A DNA stretch of 64,000 nt from Polyangiaceae bacterium. Lineage in GTDB: Bacteria; Myxococcota_A; Polyangia; Polyangiales; Polyangiaceae. Below the pieces are notes generated by a model that had not been told where the DNA came from, ran no database searches, and saw only the letters and a list, made by a program, of their open reading frames with translations. The DNA lies in assembly GCA_016719945.1 (NCBI GenBank), contig JADJYE010000002.1, positions 124,001 to 188,000 of the forward strand. The letters run 5' to 3'. Positions 49,855 through 58,999 of the stretch are shown here, piece after piece; the stretch's first letter is position 1; every line of letters begins with the position of its first letter. Position numbers and translations under genes: made by a program.

Positions 49855-51014
49855 AGAAGAGCGAGCCCAAAGGAGACGAGGTGAGCCTCGAGCTGGTCGA
49901 ACGCGCGCTCGGTCCGCTCGTTCCGACGACCGAGGCCGAGGTCGAACGCGCCGAGGCGGATGGGGTCGAGCACGTCGGTGAGCTGCCGCCTTCGCTGCGA
50001 GCGCTTCGCGAGCCCGCGCGCATCGAGGCGCCGCGCTCTGCGCGCGTGGTGTCGCTCGACGACGTGCGCTCGCTCCGAGGAGGCTCGGGTACGCCGGCGC
50101 GAGGGTCTTCGTGGCTCAGCCACGGAGCGGCGGCAGCCGCGGGCGCGCTGGCCGCCGCGGCGGCGATCGCGCTCGGCCTCCGCGGGCCGGCGACGAACGT
50201 CGGACCGGCCGGGGGCGACGTGGCCGCCTCGGGGAGCGCCAGCGCAGCGCCGCCTTCGGAGCCAGCGAAGATCGCCTTGAACGACGCAGGGCTGTGCGGC
50301 GCCGAGTGCTGCGGAGGCGCCGAGTGCGCGAAGTCGCCCGCCGACATGCGCGCGTGCCCCTCGGGTCGGACGTGCATCTCGTGCTCGCGGAGCGAGCTCA
50401 CCGACTCTCAATATCGCTTCAAGCTGGGCGGGCTCGCCCCGACCGAGCTCGGCAAGAAGGCGCTCGCTTCGGGCCCGCTCGAGGTCTGCGTGCGGGCGGC
50501 GGCCTCCGACCGCGTCTGCGCTCCCGCGCACTCGAGCGACGACGCCGCGCGCCGCTGGATCGAGCTCCCCCTGGTCACGACCGCGGGCGACAACCTCGCC
50601 GGCGTGACCGTCGAGATCCGCTTCGTCGGTGCGAAGCAGCGGCTCGCGTCGTGGAGCCAAGGGATCCCTGTCAACGCGGCGGTCCTGTGCAAGGGCACGA
50701 TGATCGAGGCGAAGACGGACGAGGGCGAGGTGTTCGGATCGATGTCGATGTTCCTGATCGACTCCCATTACGTGGAGCTCGGCCGCGGCGCCGACGTCGC
50801 GGGCCTCGAGGCGCTGGCGCGTCGGTTCGAGACGCCGCTCGAGCTGAGGGTGTTCGAAACCAGGCAGCCCGGCGACCGACGCTTCGCGCTCGCGATGGGG
50901 CCGTTCGCGAAGCCACGCGCGGAGCGCCTGCGCTGGGCGGTGCTCGACCGCGGGGCCGCCGCAGAGAGCCACACCGGCGCGGACTACGTCGGAGAGCCCC
51001 GCCCCTCGCCGTGA
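49851..51014 (+). CDS. Membrane protein coupled to the ECF sigma factor, possible anti-sigma factor
   Basis: 387 residues from ATG 49851, overlapping the sigma gene stop. The N-terminal about 85 residues are soluble and acidic (DEVSLELVERALGPLVPTTEAEVERAE). One helix (about 90-112, AAAAAGALAAAAAIALGL) follows, so the rest is outside. The outer part has a Cys cluster (LCGAECCGGAECA, CPSGRTCISC) and a beta-rich domain of about 220 residues. There is no zinc-binding anti-sigma HxxxCxxC motif. The sigma link rests on overlap and topology. The Cys cluster could sense redox or metals, which is inferred. Confidence 0.72.
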   Translation: MKKSEPKGDEVSLELVERALGPLVPTTEAEVERAEADGVEHVGELPPSLRALREPARIEAPRSARVVSLDDVRSLRGGSGTPARGSSWLSHGAAAAAGALAAAAAIALGLRGPATNVGPAGGDVAASGSASAAPPSEPAKIALNDAGLCGAECCGGAECAKSPADMRACPSGRTCISCSRSELTDSQYRFKLGGLAPTELGKKALASGPLEVCVRAAASDRVCAPAHSSDDAARRWIELPLVTTAGDNLAGVTVEIRFVGAKQRLASWSQGIPVNAAVLCKGTMIEAKTDEGEVFGSMSMFLIDSHYVELGRGADVAGLEALARRFETPLELRVFETRQPGDRRFALAMGPFAKPRAERLRWAVLDRGAAAESHTGADYVGEPRPSP

Positions 51015-51015
51015 C

Positions 51016-51786
51016 TCAAGGGCAGTCGAGCGCGACCTCTCGCCAGAGCCCGTCGCTGCAGGCGCGAGTCGTCGTCACGAAGGCCGCGCTCGAGTCCGCC
51101 GAGGCAGGCGCGGCCTCGAGCCAGCAGGCGCCGTAGCGACACTCGAGGTTCGGCTCGAAGCACGACTGACCGAGCTGGGGAGGGTCTTCGGGGCAGGGCG
51201 GGTCGACCGGCTCGGTGCAGGCCCACATACCCGAGCCTCCACACGTCCCGCTTAGGCAGTTCGTACAGCCGCACAAGACGACCTCGTATTCGCACACCGC
51301 GGGGTCCACTTGGACGTCGCACGGTGCGCCGGGGTTCGGCTGGACCTCGGGGCACCCGGCGGGCTCGAGGGGGCTCGGGGCGCAGTCGAACGGAGCGCTC
51401 GCGATCTCCCAACCCTGCGAGGTGCACGCGGCGCGGGCCCGGCAGTCGACCGCCGGGCCCCCCTCGAGCTCGCACACCACACCGTTCGGTGAGCACGCGT
51501 CGTTCATCCCGGGGAGCTCCGCCGGACACGGCGAGCACAGGACCTCGAGCGCGGGACGGCACACTCCGTAGCCGTCACAGATCTGCTGCCCGCAGTCGTC
51601 GCACACGAAGCACGGCTCGCCACAAGCCTGAGCGACGCACTCGGGATCGCCAGCGGAACCACCGCCGCCCGAGGCGCCTCCCCCCGTCGAGCCGGCGCCG
51701 CCCGTGGTTGAGCCGCCGGTGCCCGAGCGCTCCTCCGGGCAGCCTGTCCAAAGCAAGGCAGCGAGGAGCAGAGGAGCACTTCTCAT
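51016..51786 (-). CDS. Gly-linker, Cys-rich lipoprotein
   Basis: 256 residues from ATG 51786. Signal LLLAALLWTGC has a lipobox, followed by a Ser/Thr/Gly-rich linker (about 22-50). The mature domain has about 26 Cys, with repeating CxxC and CPE/CPA turns (CFVCDDCGQQIC, LCGCTNCLSGTC). Related in style to the next, divergent gene, and the two may be paralogues (shared CPEEAP/CPEDPP-type segments and WxxxxxDC ends). Function unknown. Convergent with the anti-sigma-like gene, one base between stops. Confidence 0.78.
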   Translation of the reverse strand: MRSAPLLLAALLWTGCPEERSGTGGSTTGGAGSTGGGASGGGGSAGDPECVAQACGEPCFVCDDCGQQICDGYGVCRPALEVLCSPCPAELPGMNDACSPNGVVCELEGGPAVDCRARAACTSQGWEIASAPFDCAPSPLEPAGCPEVQPNPGAPCDVQVDPAVCEYEVVLCGCTNCLSGTCGGSGMWACTEPVDPPCPEDPPQLGQSCFEPNLECRYGACWLEAAPASADSSAAFVTTTRACSDGLWREVALDCP

Positions 51787-51937
51787 GTCGTCCGGCGATC
51801 GTACTCGCCCGGTAGGCGATCGCGCCAGGTCATGGTCCACGCGACGCCAGGTTGTGCCACCTTCGTGGAAGCCGAGCCCGTTGGGGTCCGGAAATCGGCT
51901 TCATTCAAGCTACGTACACTTGGCACGCAGCTTGAAG

Positions 51938-52723
51938 ATGAGGCGTGACATGAACCACGCTTGGCTTGGGCTCCTGCTCGTGGCCGTCACGTCGGGATGC
52001 GGCGCGACGATCACCGTCGACGGTGATGACGGGGAGGGCGGTGAAGGGGGCTCCATCGTCTCGTGCGGCGAGCCTCCTCCGCCATCGGGTGGGTATTGCC
52101 CCCCGATCTGGGAGTGCGTCGACGGCGAGTGGATCGACCTGGGCGGCGCGTGCCCCGAGCCGACGTGCCCTAGCGACCAGCCGACGTACGGCTCGTCCTG
52201 TGAGGTCCTTGGCCAGCTCTGCGAATACTACAGCGACGACGACTGCGGCTATGGCTCGACCGCCGAGTGCACCGAAGAGGGCTGGATCGTCTACGAGCTG
52301 CTGTGCTCGCCCCCGCCCGAGTGCCCCGAGGAGGCGCCCATCGCGGGGACCAGCTGCGCCGGCTGGGACTACGCGTATGACTGCTACTACACCACCGTCT
52401 CGGACTGCGGCGACGTGACGCTCTGGGCGTACTGCGACTTCGAACAGGGTTGGTCCGTCGTTCCCGACTCCTTCTGCGAGCCTTGCGGCTACCACGACGC
52501 GTCCGGCTGCGAGGCCGATCCTGCCTGCCGATGGGCCGTGCCCGGGTGCGGCGACCTGCCTCTGCCCGAGGCGGGCTGCTTCCCGGAGGCAGGCTGCACC
52601 GAGACAGGCTGCCCGCTCGACGAGTCGTGCACCACGGTCACCATCGACCCGTGCTGGGCCTCCGAGTGCGACGCCTGCGGCGCCCCGTTCGACGTATGCC
52701 TGCCATCGATGGATGGCGGGTGA
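51938..52723 (+). CDS. Cys-rich lipoprotein, paralogue-like
   Basis: 261 residues from ATG 51938 (MRRD adds the basic n-region; ATG 51950 is possible). Signal LGLLLVAVTSGC with lipobox, a short acidic Gly linker (DGDDGEGGEGG), then about 27 Cys with repeats such as CVDGEWIDLGGACPEPTCPSD, CTEEGWIVYELLC and CDFEQGWSVVPDSFC. Each unit pairs a Trp with a following Cys, like the neighbour at 51016-51786. The 151-bp divergent region between them holds both promoters. Function unknown. Confidence 0.78.
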   Translation: MRRDMNHAWLGLLLVAVTSGCGATITVDGDDGEGGEGGSIVSCGEPPPPSGGYCPPIWECVDGEWIDLGGACPEPTCPSDQPTYGSSCEVLGQLCEYYSDDDCGYGSTAECTEEGWIVYELLCSPPPECPEEAPIAGTSCAGWDYAYDCYYTTVSDCGDVTLWAYCDFEQGWSVVPDSFCEPCGYHDASGCEADPACRWAVPGCGDLPLPEAGCFPEAGCTETGCPLDESCTTVTIDPCWASECDACGAPFDVCLPSMDGG

Positions 52724-52725
52724 CC

Positions 52726-54135
52726 TCACGGGCGGACGCCCAGCACACCGAAGGCGCGCAGTAGGGCGGAGCGCAAGAGGCGGGTCAGCGCCGCGAGCGG
52801 GCCGCGCTCGCGGCGCGGCGCCCTCGATGATGGCAGCTTCCATAGAAGCTCGAAATGGCTCGCGAAGGCGCGGACCACCTCGGGCGACCTGGTCTCGAGG
52901 TCGGTCTCGAGCCACGCCCCGGAGAACGAGTTGGGGGTGAAGTTCGCTTGCCCGCCCACCAAGGCCGGCGCCGGGCCGAGCCTCGCCGCTGTCTTCAGGT
53001 GCATCATCGGTCCGTCGCGAGAGTCGTGCACCCTGAGCTCGAAGCGGTCGCTCAGCTCCGCCGCGAGCTCCCCGGCGCGGACGGTCGCGTCGTGGTTCAC
53101 GAGGCTGCGGGTCAGCCATGACGCGAGCCTCGGCAGCGGCAGCGCTCTGACCGAGTCGATGAGGATGCGCACCTTGGCCCCCCTTCGGGCGGCGCGCCCC
53201 AAGCAGGCGAGCACCTCGAGGTCGGAGATGTACGTCGTCGCGACCAGGAGCTCATCGCCCTCCGCTGCGCCGTCGAACAGCGCCTCGAGGCGCCCTCGGA
53301 TCTGCGCGCTCTCGACGAGCGAGGCGCTCGGGTCGTGGACCAGCGCAGACACCACGGCGCCGCCGATGTCCTCCACCCCATAACCGGCAACGGGCGAGAA
53401 GGCCGGAAGGTCCGACGCGAATGGCTCCGGGTCATCGGAGGCGCCCTCGAGCACCGCGTCGATCACCGCCCGCCCGGCGAGGTCGACGCGCTGCGGGATC
53501 TCCAGGGCCGCGTTCACGGAGGCTCGAGCCGACCGCCAGAGCGCCCGGGCTGGCTCCCCGGTGACGAGGAAGAGGTTCTCGTGCCAGTCGTACGCTGGGT
53601 CGAACAGGTTGTGAGAGGTGATGGCGCCCGCGCGCCCCCCGTCGATGACCAGGTTCTTGCGGTGGTCTTCGACGTTATGGAGCACCTGCCAGCGGTTCTG
53701 GTGGAACACCCAATCCGAGGCGTCGACGCGCGCTCGGTCGAGGTGCAGGTTCATCCGCCCGAGGACGCGGCGCGGCCTTGGATCGAAGCGGGCCCCGAAG
53801 AGGTTCGCGCACAGCACCGGGATGCCCGCCCGCTCCAGATCCTCGCGGATGAGCGTTCCACGCCGTCGGGTCCGATTGGGGTCGGCCGGCGTGTTGCTAT
53901 CGAGGATGACGACGATCGAGACGGAGGGCGAGGAGCGCTTCTTGTCGATCAGCAGCTGCGCGACCGCATCCGCGTATGGGAAGGCGCCCGGGCGAGGGAG
54001 CAGCAGGGTCTGATCCCCGTTCCTCGCGAAGAGATACATCTGCAGCACGACGCTCTGCCGTGCGTCGGCGATGAGATCCCGGAGCGCGGCGAGCACGCCG
54101 GCTCGAGACCCGACATACGCGACACACGAGCTCAC
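52726..54135 (-). CDS. Phospholipase D-like protein with two HKD motifs
   Basis: 469 residues from GTG 54135 (GTGA overlap with the upstream gene). Two PLD half-sites are visible: VEDHRKNLVIDGG with TSHNLFDPAYDWHEN after it, and MMHLKTAARLG with GGQANFTPNSF. The second site lacks the usual Asp six residues after Lys, so it may be altered. PLD-superfamily enzymes include cardiolipin synthases, phospholipases and transphosphatidylases that work through a phospho-His intermediate. It is the last gene of the five-gene operon. No signal peptide, and a C-terminal basic and hydrophobic tail may touch membrane. Confidence 0.84.
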   Translation of the reverse strand: MSSCVAYVGSRAGVLAALRDLIADARQSVVLQMYLFARNGDQTLLLPRPGAFPYADAVAQLLIDKKRSSPSVSIVVILDSNTPADPNRTRRRGTLIREDLERAGIPVLCANLFGARFDPRPRRVLGRMNLHLDRARVDASDWVFHQNRWQVLHNVEDHRKNLVIDGGRAGAITSHNLFDPAYDWHENLFLVTGEPARALWRSARASVNAALEIPQRVDLAGRAVIDAVLEGASDDPEPFASDLPAFSPVAGYGVEDIGGAVVSALVHDPSASLVESAQIRGRLEALFDGAAEGDELLVATTYISDLEVLACLGRAARRGAKVRILIDSVRALPLPRLASWLTRSLVNHDATVRAGELAAELSDRFELRVHDSRDGPMMHLKTAARLGPAPALVGGQANFTPNSFSGAWLETDLETRSPEVVRAFASHFELLWKLPSSRAPRRERGPLAALTRLLRSALLRAFGVLGVRP

Positions 54136-55008
54136 GCCCTCGCCCGACGCAGCGCTCGCGCGAGCGCCCACGAGAGCAGCTTCGCCCCAGTGAGGCGGCT
54201 CGCGCCCACCTTCTCGGCGAAGCTCTCCATCCCCAATACGTCGGAGCGGGTCGGCCCGCGGGCCTCGACCTTGGCGCGCTGCGCGGGGGTGAGGTCGAGC
54301 TCGACGGTCGCGTGCGCACAGAGGCGCCGCCACGCGGCCCTCACCCTGCGGTCGACGTACAGGAGCAGCGGCAGCGCGAGCGCGGCCTGGAGCCAGCTCG
54401 ACACCCGCCAGGATCGGTCGTTCACGCGCGCGAGCACGTGCGCGTCGATCGCCACGTGCGGCTGCTCTTCGCGCGCGTGGAGATCCATCACGTCGCGCAC
54501 CAGCGCGCACGCCTCCTCGGGGGCCTCCGCCATGGCTGCAGGCATGAACAGGGTGATCTCCTCGAACAGCCAGGCGAGGAAGAAGAACGTCGCCGGCGGC
54601 GCGAGCCGGAGGGCGAGGTCATCGGGGCGACCCCAAACGAGGAACCTGCGCCCGGCGGTCGCCCCGTCGTACAGATCGGGGCGCAGCTTCGTCAGCAAGC
54701 GGGCGAACATCTCCGAGTGGACGACCTCCTCGTCCGCGAACCGCGCGCGCTTCAGCCGACAGGTCGGGGATGCGCCCCGCCCCGCGCTCGAAATACCCGA
54801 TCACATAGGCCTCGAAGTGGATGAAGAGCTCGCACGTGAAGCAGGCCATGAGCCGGTTGAGCCCGAGCCGCTGGTCACCGGTGAGACCGACTCCGCCCAG
54901 GTCCATGTAATGGCGCTCTGGGATCACCAGCGCGCGCTCGTGGATCGACGTCGACCAATCGAGCTGCTCCCACCGCCTGCGTACGGCTTCGGCGTGCCTC
55001 GAGCTCAC
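54132..55008 (-). CDS. AurF-like di-iron oxygenase, frame disrupted once
   Basis: From GTG 55008 (GTGA overlap with asnB) the frame reads VSSRHAEAVRRRWEQLDWST and continues through LMACFTCELFIHFEAYVIGYF to SAEARA, then fails in a CG run at 54741-54750. The next frame gives FADEEVVHSEMFARLLTKL, WLFEEITLFMP and HAREEQPHVAIDAHVL. Together there is a Glu, an ExxH, another Glu and a second ExxH with an extra His: a di-iron four-helix site like that of AurF/CmlI amine N-oxygenases. The joined protein has about 292 residues. It could oxidise an amine or hydroxylate a substrate; a ferritin-like protein is the alternative. Confidence 0.72.
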
Positions 55009-56969
55009 GCCTTTGCCTCCTCGACCTCGAGCTCGCCGCTTCTTGGCGGCTCCCAGGTTGGGAGGCTGCAGAGCCCCCCGCCGAGGAAGAGGTGATGCCA
55101 CAGCTGCGTCGTGACCACCGCGGTGTAGGTGCCGTCGGTCACGAATCGCCGCGGCGCCCAGCTCGGCAGCGCGCGCTGCAGCGCCTCCTCTCGGCGGACG
55201 GACCCCTCGGAGAAATAGCCCGTCCGTCGAAGCGCCTCTGGGCTCGTGAGCTCGGAGACCCATCCAGGGCGCGGCGACAGCTCGCACAGCGGCTTCGCCT
55301 TGAACATCGACTTGGGGGGGGAAGCCATCTCCCTGGGCAAGACGCGCGCGGCGACCTGGCGGAGCAGCCACTTGTCGGTGAAGCCGCGCAGCTTGTAGCG
55401 CGGCGATAGCGACGCGCACAGATCGACGAACGCCTCGTCGAGGAAGGGATATCGGTTCTCCACGGCCGAGCGCATCCCCACACGGTCTCCCTTACCGAGG
55501 AGCAAGTGGCCCGGCAACATGAGCTTGTACTCGAGGTACAGCGCCTGGTTGAGGGGGTGCCATCGGCGCATGCGCTCGGGTCTGACGTCGACGTCTGCGA
55601 ACGGATCGCGCCCTCGAGCGGCGCTCCGGAGCGCCTCCCCGTAGAAGAGCCACTTCGCGCGTGACAGCGGCTCATAGAGCTCGAGCAGGCTCGGCCGCAA
55701 GCCGCCCAGGTAGTCCACGAGGGACACCCGAGGCGCGCCCGGGGTCGTGAGCCGCGCGACGCTGTCGCGGACGGCGCGCGGGAGCAGGGGGTGCGCCGCG
55801 CCGAGCATCGCGAGCGACCGCGCGGCCTTGTGCCAGGCGTAGCCGCCGAGCGCCTCGTCGGCGCCCTCGCCTGACAAAACCGCCTTGATGCCGTTCGCCC
55901 GGACCTCCTCCGCGAGCAGCGCGAGGCACGCGTTCGCCGTGTCCATGATCGGACCCTCCGCTCCCAGCACCGCAGCGGGCAGCGCCTGCGCGATGTCGAG
56001 ATCCGTGACGGCGAGCGCGAAGGGCCGGGCGCCGAACAGCTGCGCCGTGCGCTGTGCGCGGCCGCGCTCGTCTCGCGCCGCGCCCGCGAACCCCACGGTG
56101 AACGAGGCGAGAGGCGCAGGCGTGGCGCGCGCGGCGAGCCCCACGATGAGGCTCGAGTCGAGCCCGCCGCTCAAGTACGCGCCGACGGCGCCGTCCGCCG
56201 TGAGTCGGCGCCGGACCGCCCCGTCCAGGCAGGCTCGTAGCTCCCCGACCAGCTCACGTTCATCGTCGGTGGTCCGCTCGTCCCCTTGATCGGGGAACTC
56301 GATGTCCCAATAGCGAACGGCCTCCAGCTGGCCGCCCCGCGCGCGCAGGAAGTGACCCGGAAGCAGCGCCTCGACTCCGCGAAAGCAGGTCCTGCGTGTC
56401 GCGGCGGCGAAGGTGCTCATGACCTGATCGACGCCCCCAAGATCCGCCTCGGCCTGCACCAGGCCGCTGGCCAAGAGGCCCTTGATCTCGGACGCCCAGA
56501 GGAGCCGCTGTCCTCGCACGGCGAAGTAGAGGGGACAGATCCCGAGCCTGTCGCGGCCCAGGAGCAGGGTGTCCTCAACTCGATCCCAGATCGCGACGGC
56601 GAACTGGCCTCGCGCTCGGCGGAACGCGCCCTCCTTGAACGTCAGGTAGAGCGCCGGCCACAGCTCGGTGTCGCACTGCGACAAGAGCGTGTGTCCCTCG
56701 CGAGACAGCTCGGCGCGCAGCTCCTCGGCATTGAAGAGCTCACCATTGAACGAGACGTGGACCCGGCCGCTCGGGTCGGACATCGGCTGGCGGCCGCGCG
56801 GGGCGTCTCGGATGGCCAGCCGCTGGGTGGCCATGGCGGTCCGCGGGCCCACCCAACCGAAGCTGTCGTCCGGGCCGCGGTGGCGCACGGCGGCGGCCAT
56901 GCGCGAGAGCCTGTGTCGGTCGACAGGCCTCGAGCCGGCGAGATCGTGCACGCCGACGATGCCGCACAT
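55005..56969 (-). CDS. asnB: Glutamine-dependent asparagine synthetase-like amidotransferase
   Basis: 654 residues. The Ntn glutaminase has Cys2 (MCGIVGV), RHRGPDD, RLAIRDAPRGRQPM and SFNGELFN. The synthetase has the PP-loop SGGLDSS (267-273), VLSGEGADEALGGYAWHK, KGDRVGMRSAVENRYPFLD and the final FKAKPLC Lys region. The residues required for ammonia release and adenylation are intact. Primary-metabolism AsnB and pathway-dedicated forms (amidating natural products or lasso-peptide and lipid cargo) look alike. The position between two di-iron oxidase genes in a coupled operon favours a dedicated role. The downstream gene start overlaps its stop; the upstream gene ends 6 bases away. Confidence 0.9.
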   Translation of the reverse strand: MCGIVGVHDLAGSRPVDRHRLSRMAAAVRHRGPDDSFGWVGPRTAMATQRLAIRDAPRGRQPMSDPSGRVHVSFNGELFNAEELRAELSREGHTLLSQCDTELWPALYLTFKEGAFRRARGQFAVAIWDRVEDTLLLGRDRLGICPLYFAVRGQRLLWASEIKGLLASGLVQAEADLGGVDQVMSTFAAATRRTCFRGVEALLPGHFLRARGGQLEAVRYWDIEFPDQGDERTTDDERELVGELRACLDGAVRRRLTADGAVGAYLSGGLDSSLIVGLAARATPAPLASFTVGFAGAARDERGRAQRTAQLFGARPFALAVTDLDIAQALPAAVLGAEGPIMDTANACLALLAEEVRANGIKAVLSGEGADEALGGYAWHKAARSLAMLGAAHPLLPRAVRDSVARLTTPGAPRVSLVDYLGGLRPSLLELYEPLSRAKWLFYGEALRSAARGRDPFADVDVRPERMRRWHPLNQALYLEYKLMLPGHLLLGKGDRVGMRSAVENRYPFLDEAFVDLCASLSPRYKLRGFTDKWLLRQVAARVLPREMASPPKSMFKAKPLCELSPRPGWVSELTSPEALRRTGYFSEGSVRREEALQRALPSWAPRRFVTDGTYTAVVTTQLWHHLFLGGGLCSLPTWEPPRSGELEVEEAKA

Positions 56970-56975
56970 CGGCGG

Positions 56976-58999
56976 TCAACGCCTCCCGAGCCGCGCGAGC
57001 GCCCGCGCCCCGCGGCTCAGCCACCGCATCGACAGCCGCGGGCCGAGCTCGAGCGCGGCCCGGCGCACCAGCGGCCCCGACGCGACCGCGTAGGCCGCGT
57101 GTCCTCGCCATAGCCTCGCCCACGCCTCCTCGACGAACCGCGCGTCTCCAGCGGCCTCGAGGGCGGACATGTACGAGACGATCGCCTCGACGGACCAGCG
57201 TGTATGGCCCGAGGAGCCGTTGTCGATCGTCTCGTGCAGCTCGAAGAACAGCGGATCCATGCCGAGGCGGCGGAGCGCGCGGATGGCGCGGCCGTAGACG
57301 TCCCCGATGCCTGCCATTTCGACGGCGAGGTTCAGGCCGAGCAGCTCCGGGAGATGAGAGGGCGTGAGCCGGGCGATGGCGAGCCACAGCACCGGAAGGG
57401 AGAACGCCTCGCGCGTCAGCCCTGCCGTCCGGGTGAGCGCGGGGGCATCGCAAGGCGGGAGCGCGACACCCTCCCGCGCGAGCGCGCGGCGCATCACGTT
57501 TCCGTGGTGCTGCAGGGGCACCCCCGCGCCCAGCTCGTCGCGATAGATTCGGAACAGCGGAGCGACGACGGGGCTGGCGGACGGCGAGAGCCGGACGACG
57601 CCCTCGAGCCAGGCGCCGTCGATGAGCGCTGCGGGCATGAGCTGAAGGAGCAGCCACGTGGCGTCCTCTCTCGAGAGTCCGCTCTCGAGATCGATAGCCG
57701 GGCCTCCCGGGTGGACCTGACGCCACAGGCCAGCGTCGACCCAGCGACGAAGCGCGGCCTCCGAGGTCGGCAGGGCCTGTGCACCCGATGCGCGGAGCCG
57801 GGGGACGGCGTGGAGCGCCCGGTCGAGCGCGCTGCTCGCGAGCCGATCCGCCTCAGGGTCGTCGGGCCGGGCGCGCAGGAGGCGGAGATAGAGCTCCGGC
57901 AAATCGAGGACGGGGAGGGCGGGGCGGCCTTGGCTGACCCGGTCGGGCTGGTGAGCTCGCTCCTGCGGCGCGGCGCCGCTGGAAGGCCGCCGCACCTCGG
58001 CCGACGGCAGGGCGGCGATCCAGGCTCGAAGGACCGCGAGCTCTCGGTCGTCGAAGACGCCGAACATCGAGCCACCAAACGCGGTCGACCGCCCGAGCAG
58101 GGGCTGCTGTCGGGGTCGCCGGGAGTGACGTGCGGCGACCGCGCGAGCGCGTCGAGGAGGACCTCGGCGTCGATCGCGTCTGGCTCGAGGTGCGCGTCCA
58201 CGGAGCGTCCCTCGAGCATGATCGCGGCGTGGTGGCCGTGCGCGTGGCGAGCCTTCTCGCTGACGAGGCGCAGCATGGCGGCCCTCGGCGTGAGCACCTC
58301 GAGCGGCGTGAGCGAGGCCTCCCACCGTGCGACGGCGTCGACGTAGTGGCAGGCGCCTTCCCAGACGCGGTCCCAATGGGCGCCGCGCTCGGCGATGCAC
58401 GACTCCACGAGACGGCGCGCCCGGGCGAGGACCGCAGGGTGGCCGCCGGCACGTTCGTCCCAATAGGGGCTCGCCCCGAGCTCGGCGCGCGCCGAAAGCA
58501 GGGGCCTTGGCAGGCCGCACAGGCCCCACGCCGCGTGGTACCCGACCGCTCGATGCGCGGCGCTGTCGTCGAGCGCGAGCCGGCGCGCGTCGTCGGCGAG
58601 GGCGACGTCGAGCGCGCTCCAACGCGGGTCGCGGGCGCAGCCGTTCGGGTCGCTCGGCGGCGGCTCGACCCCGGCACCGGCGATGAGCGCTCGGTAGAGC
58701 TGGGCGGCAGAGCGGGCCGGATCGCCGGCCCCGAGGACGGCGTGGAGCGCATCGAGCACCGCCCCTCCAAGCTCGCCCTCGGAGCGCCGAACGCCGGCGA
58801 GGGGCCACAGCCAGCAGCCCTCGATCAGCGCGAGCGGGGCGAACCTCACCAGCACCGCGCGTGCCCCGACGCCGGCCCCAGGCCCCGGGCGAGCGTTGCG
58901 GGCCGTGATGGCGGCGACGAGCGAATCGAAATCGTCGATCGGCGGGCTCGTCGGAGCCGCCGCTGAGCCGCGCGCCGCCACCGGCTCAGACGCTATCAC
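56976..58999 (-). CDS. Tandem haem-oxygenase-like di-iron protein, frame disrupted once
   Basis: Starts at GTG 58999 (GTGA overlap with the decarboxylase). A C-run at 58100-58103 lacks one base, and joining both frames gives 674 residues. The C-terminal half fits the iron-containing redox enzyme (Haem_oxygenase-like oxidase, HDO) family: YRDELGAG with Glu, QHHGN, NLAVEMAG, and FELHETIDNGSSGHT. The N-terminal half repeats the fold (LVRFAPLALIEGCWLWPL, LYRALIAGAG, HAHGHHAAIML), but the first Glu is missing. HDO enzymes make N-oxides, cleave C-C bonds or form terminal alkenes. The duplication suggests one working site and one structural site. Confidence 0.75.

Noticed and set aside
51922..51937. 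Sigma-54-like TGGCACG-CAGC-TTGAA before the lipoprotein gene at 51938
   Set aside because: The essential GC of the -12 element is missing, and the expected transcription start would lie after the chosen start codon.
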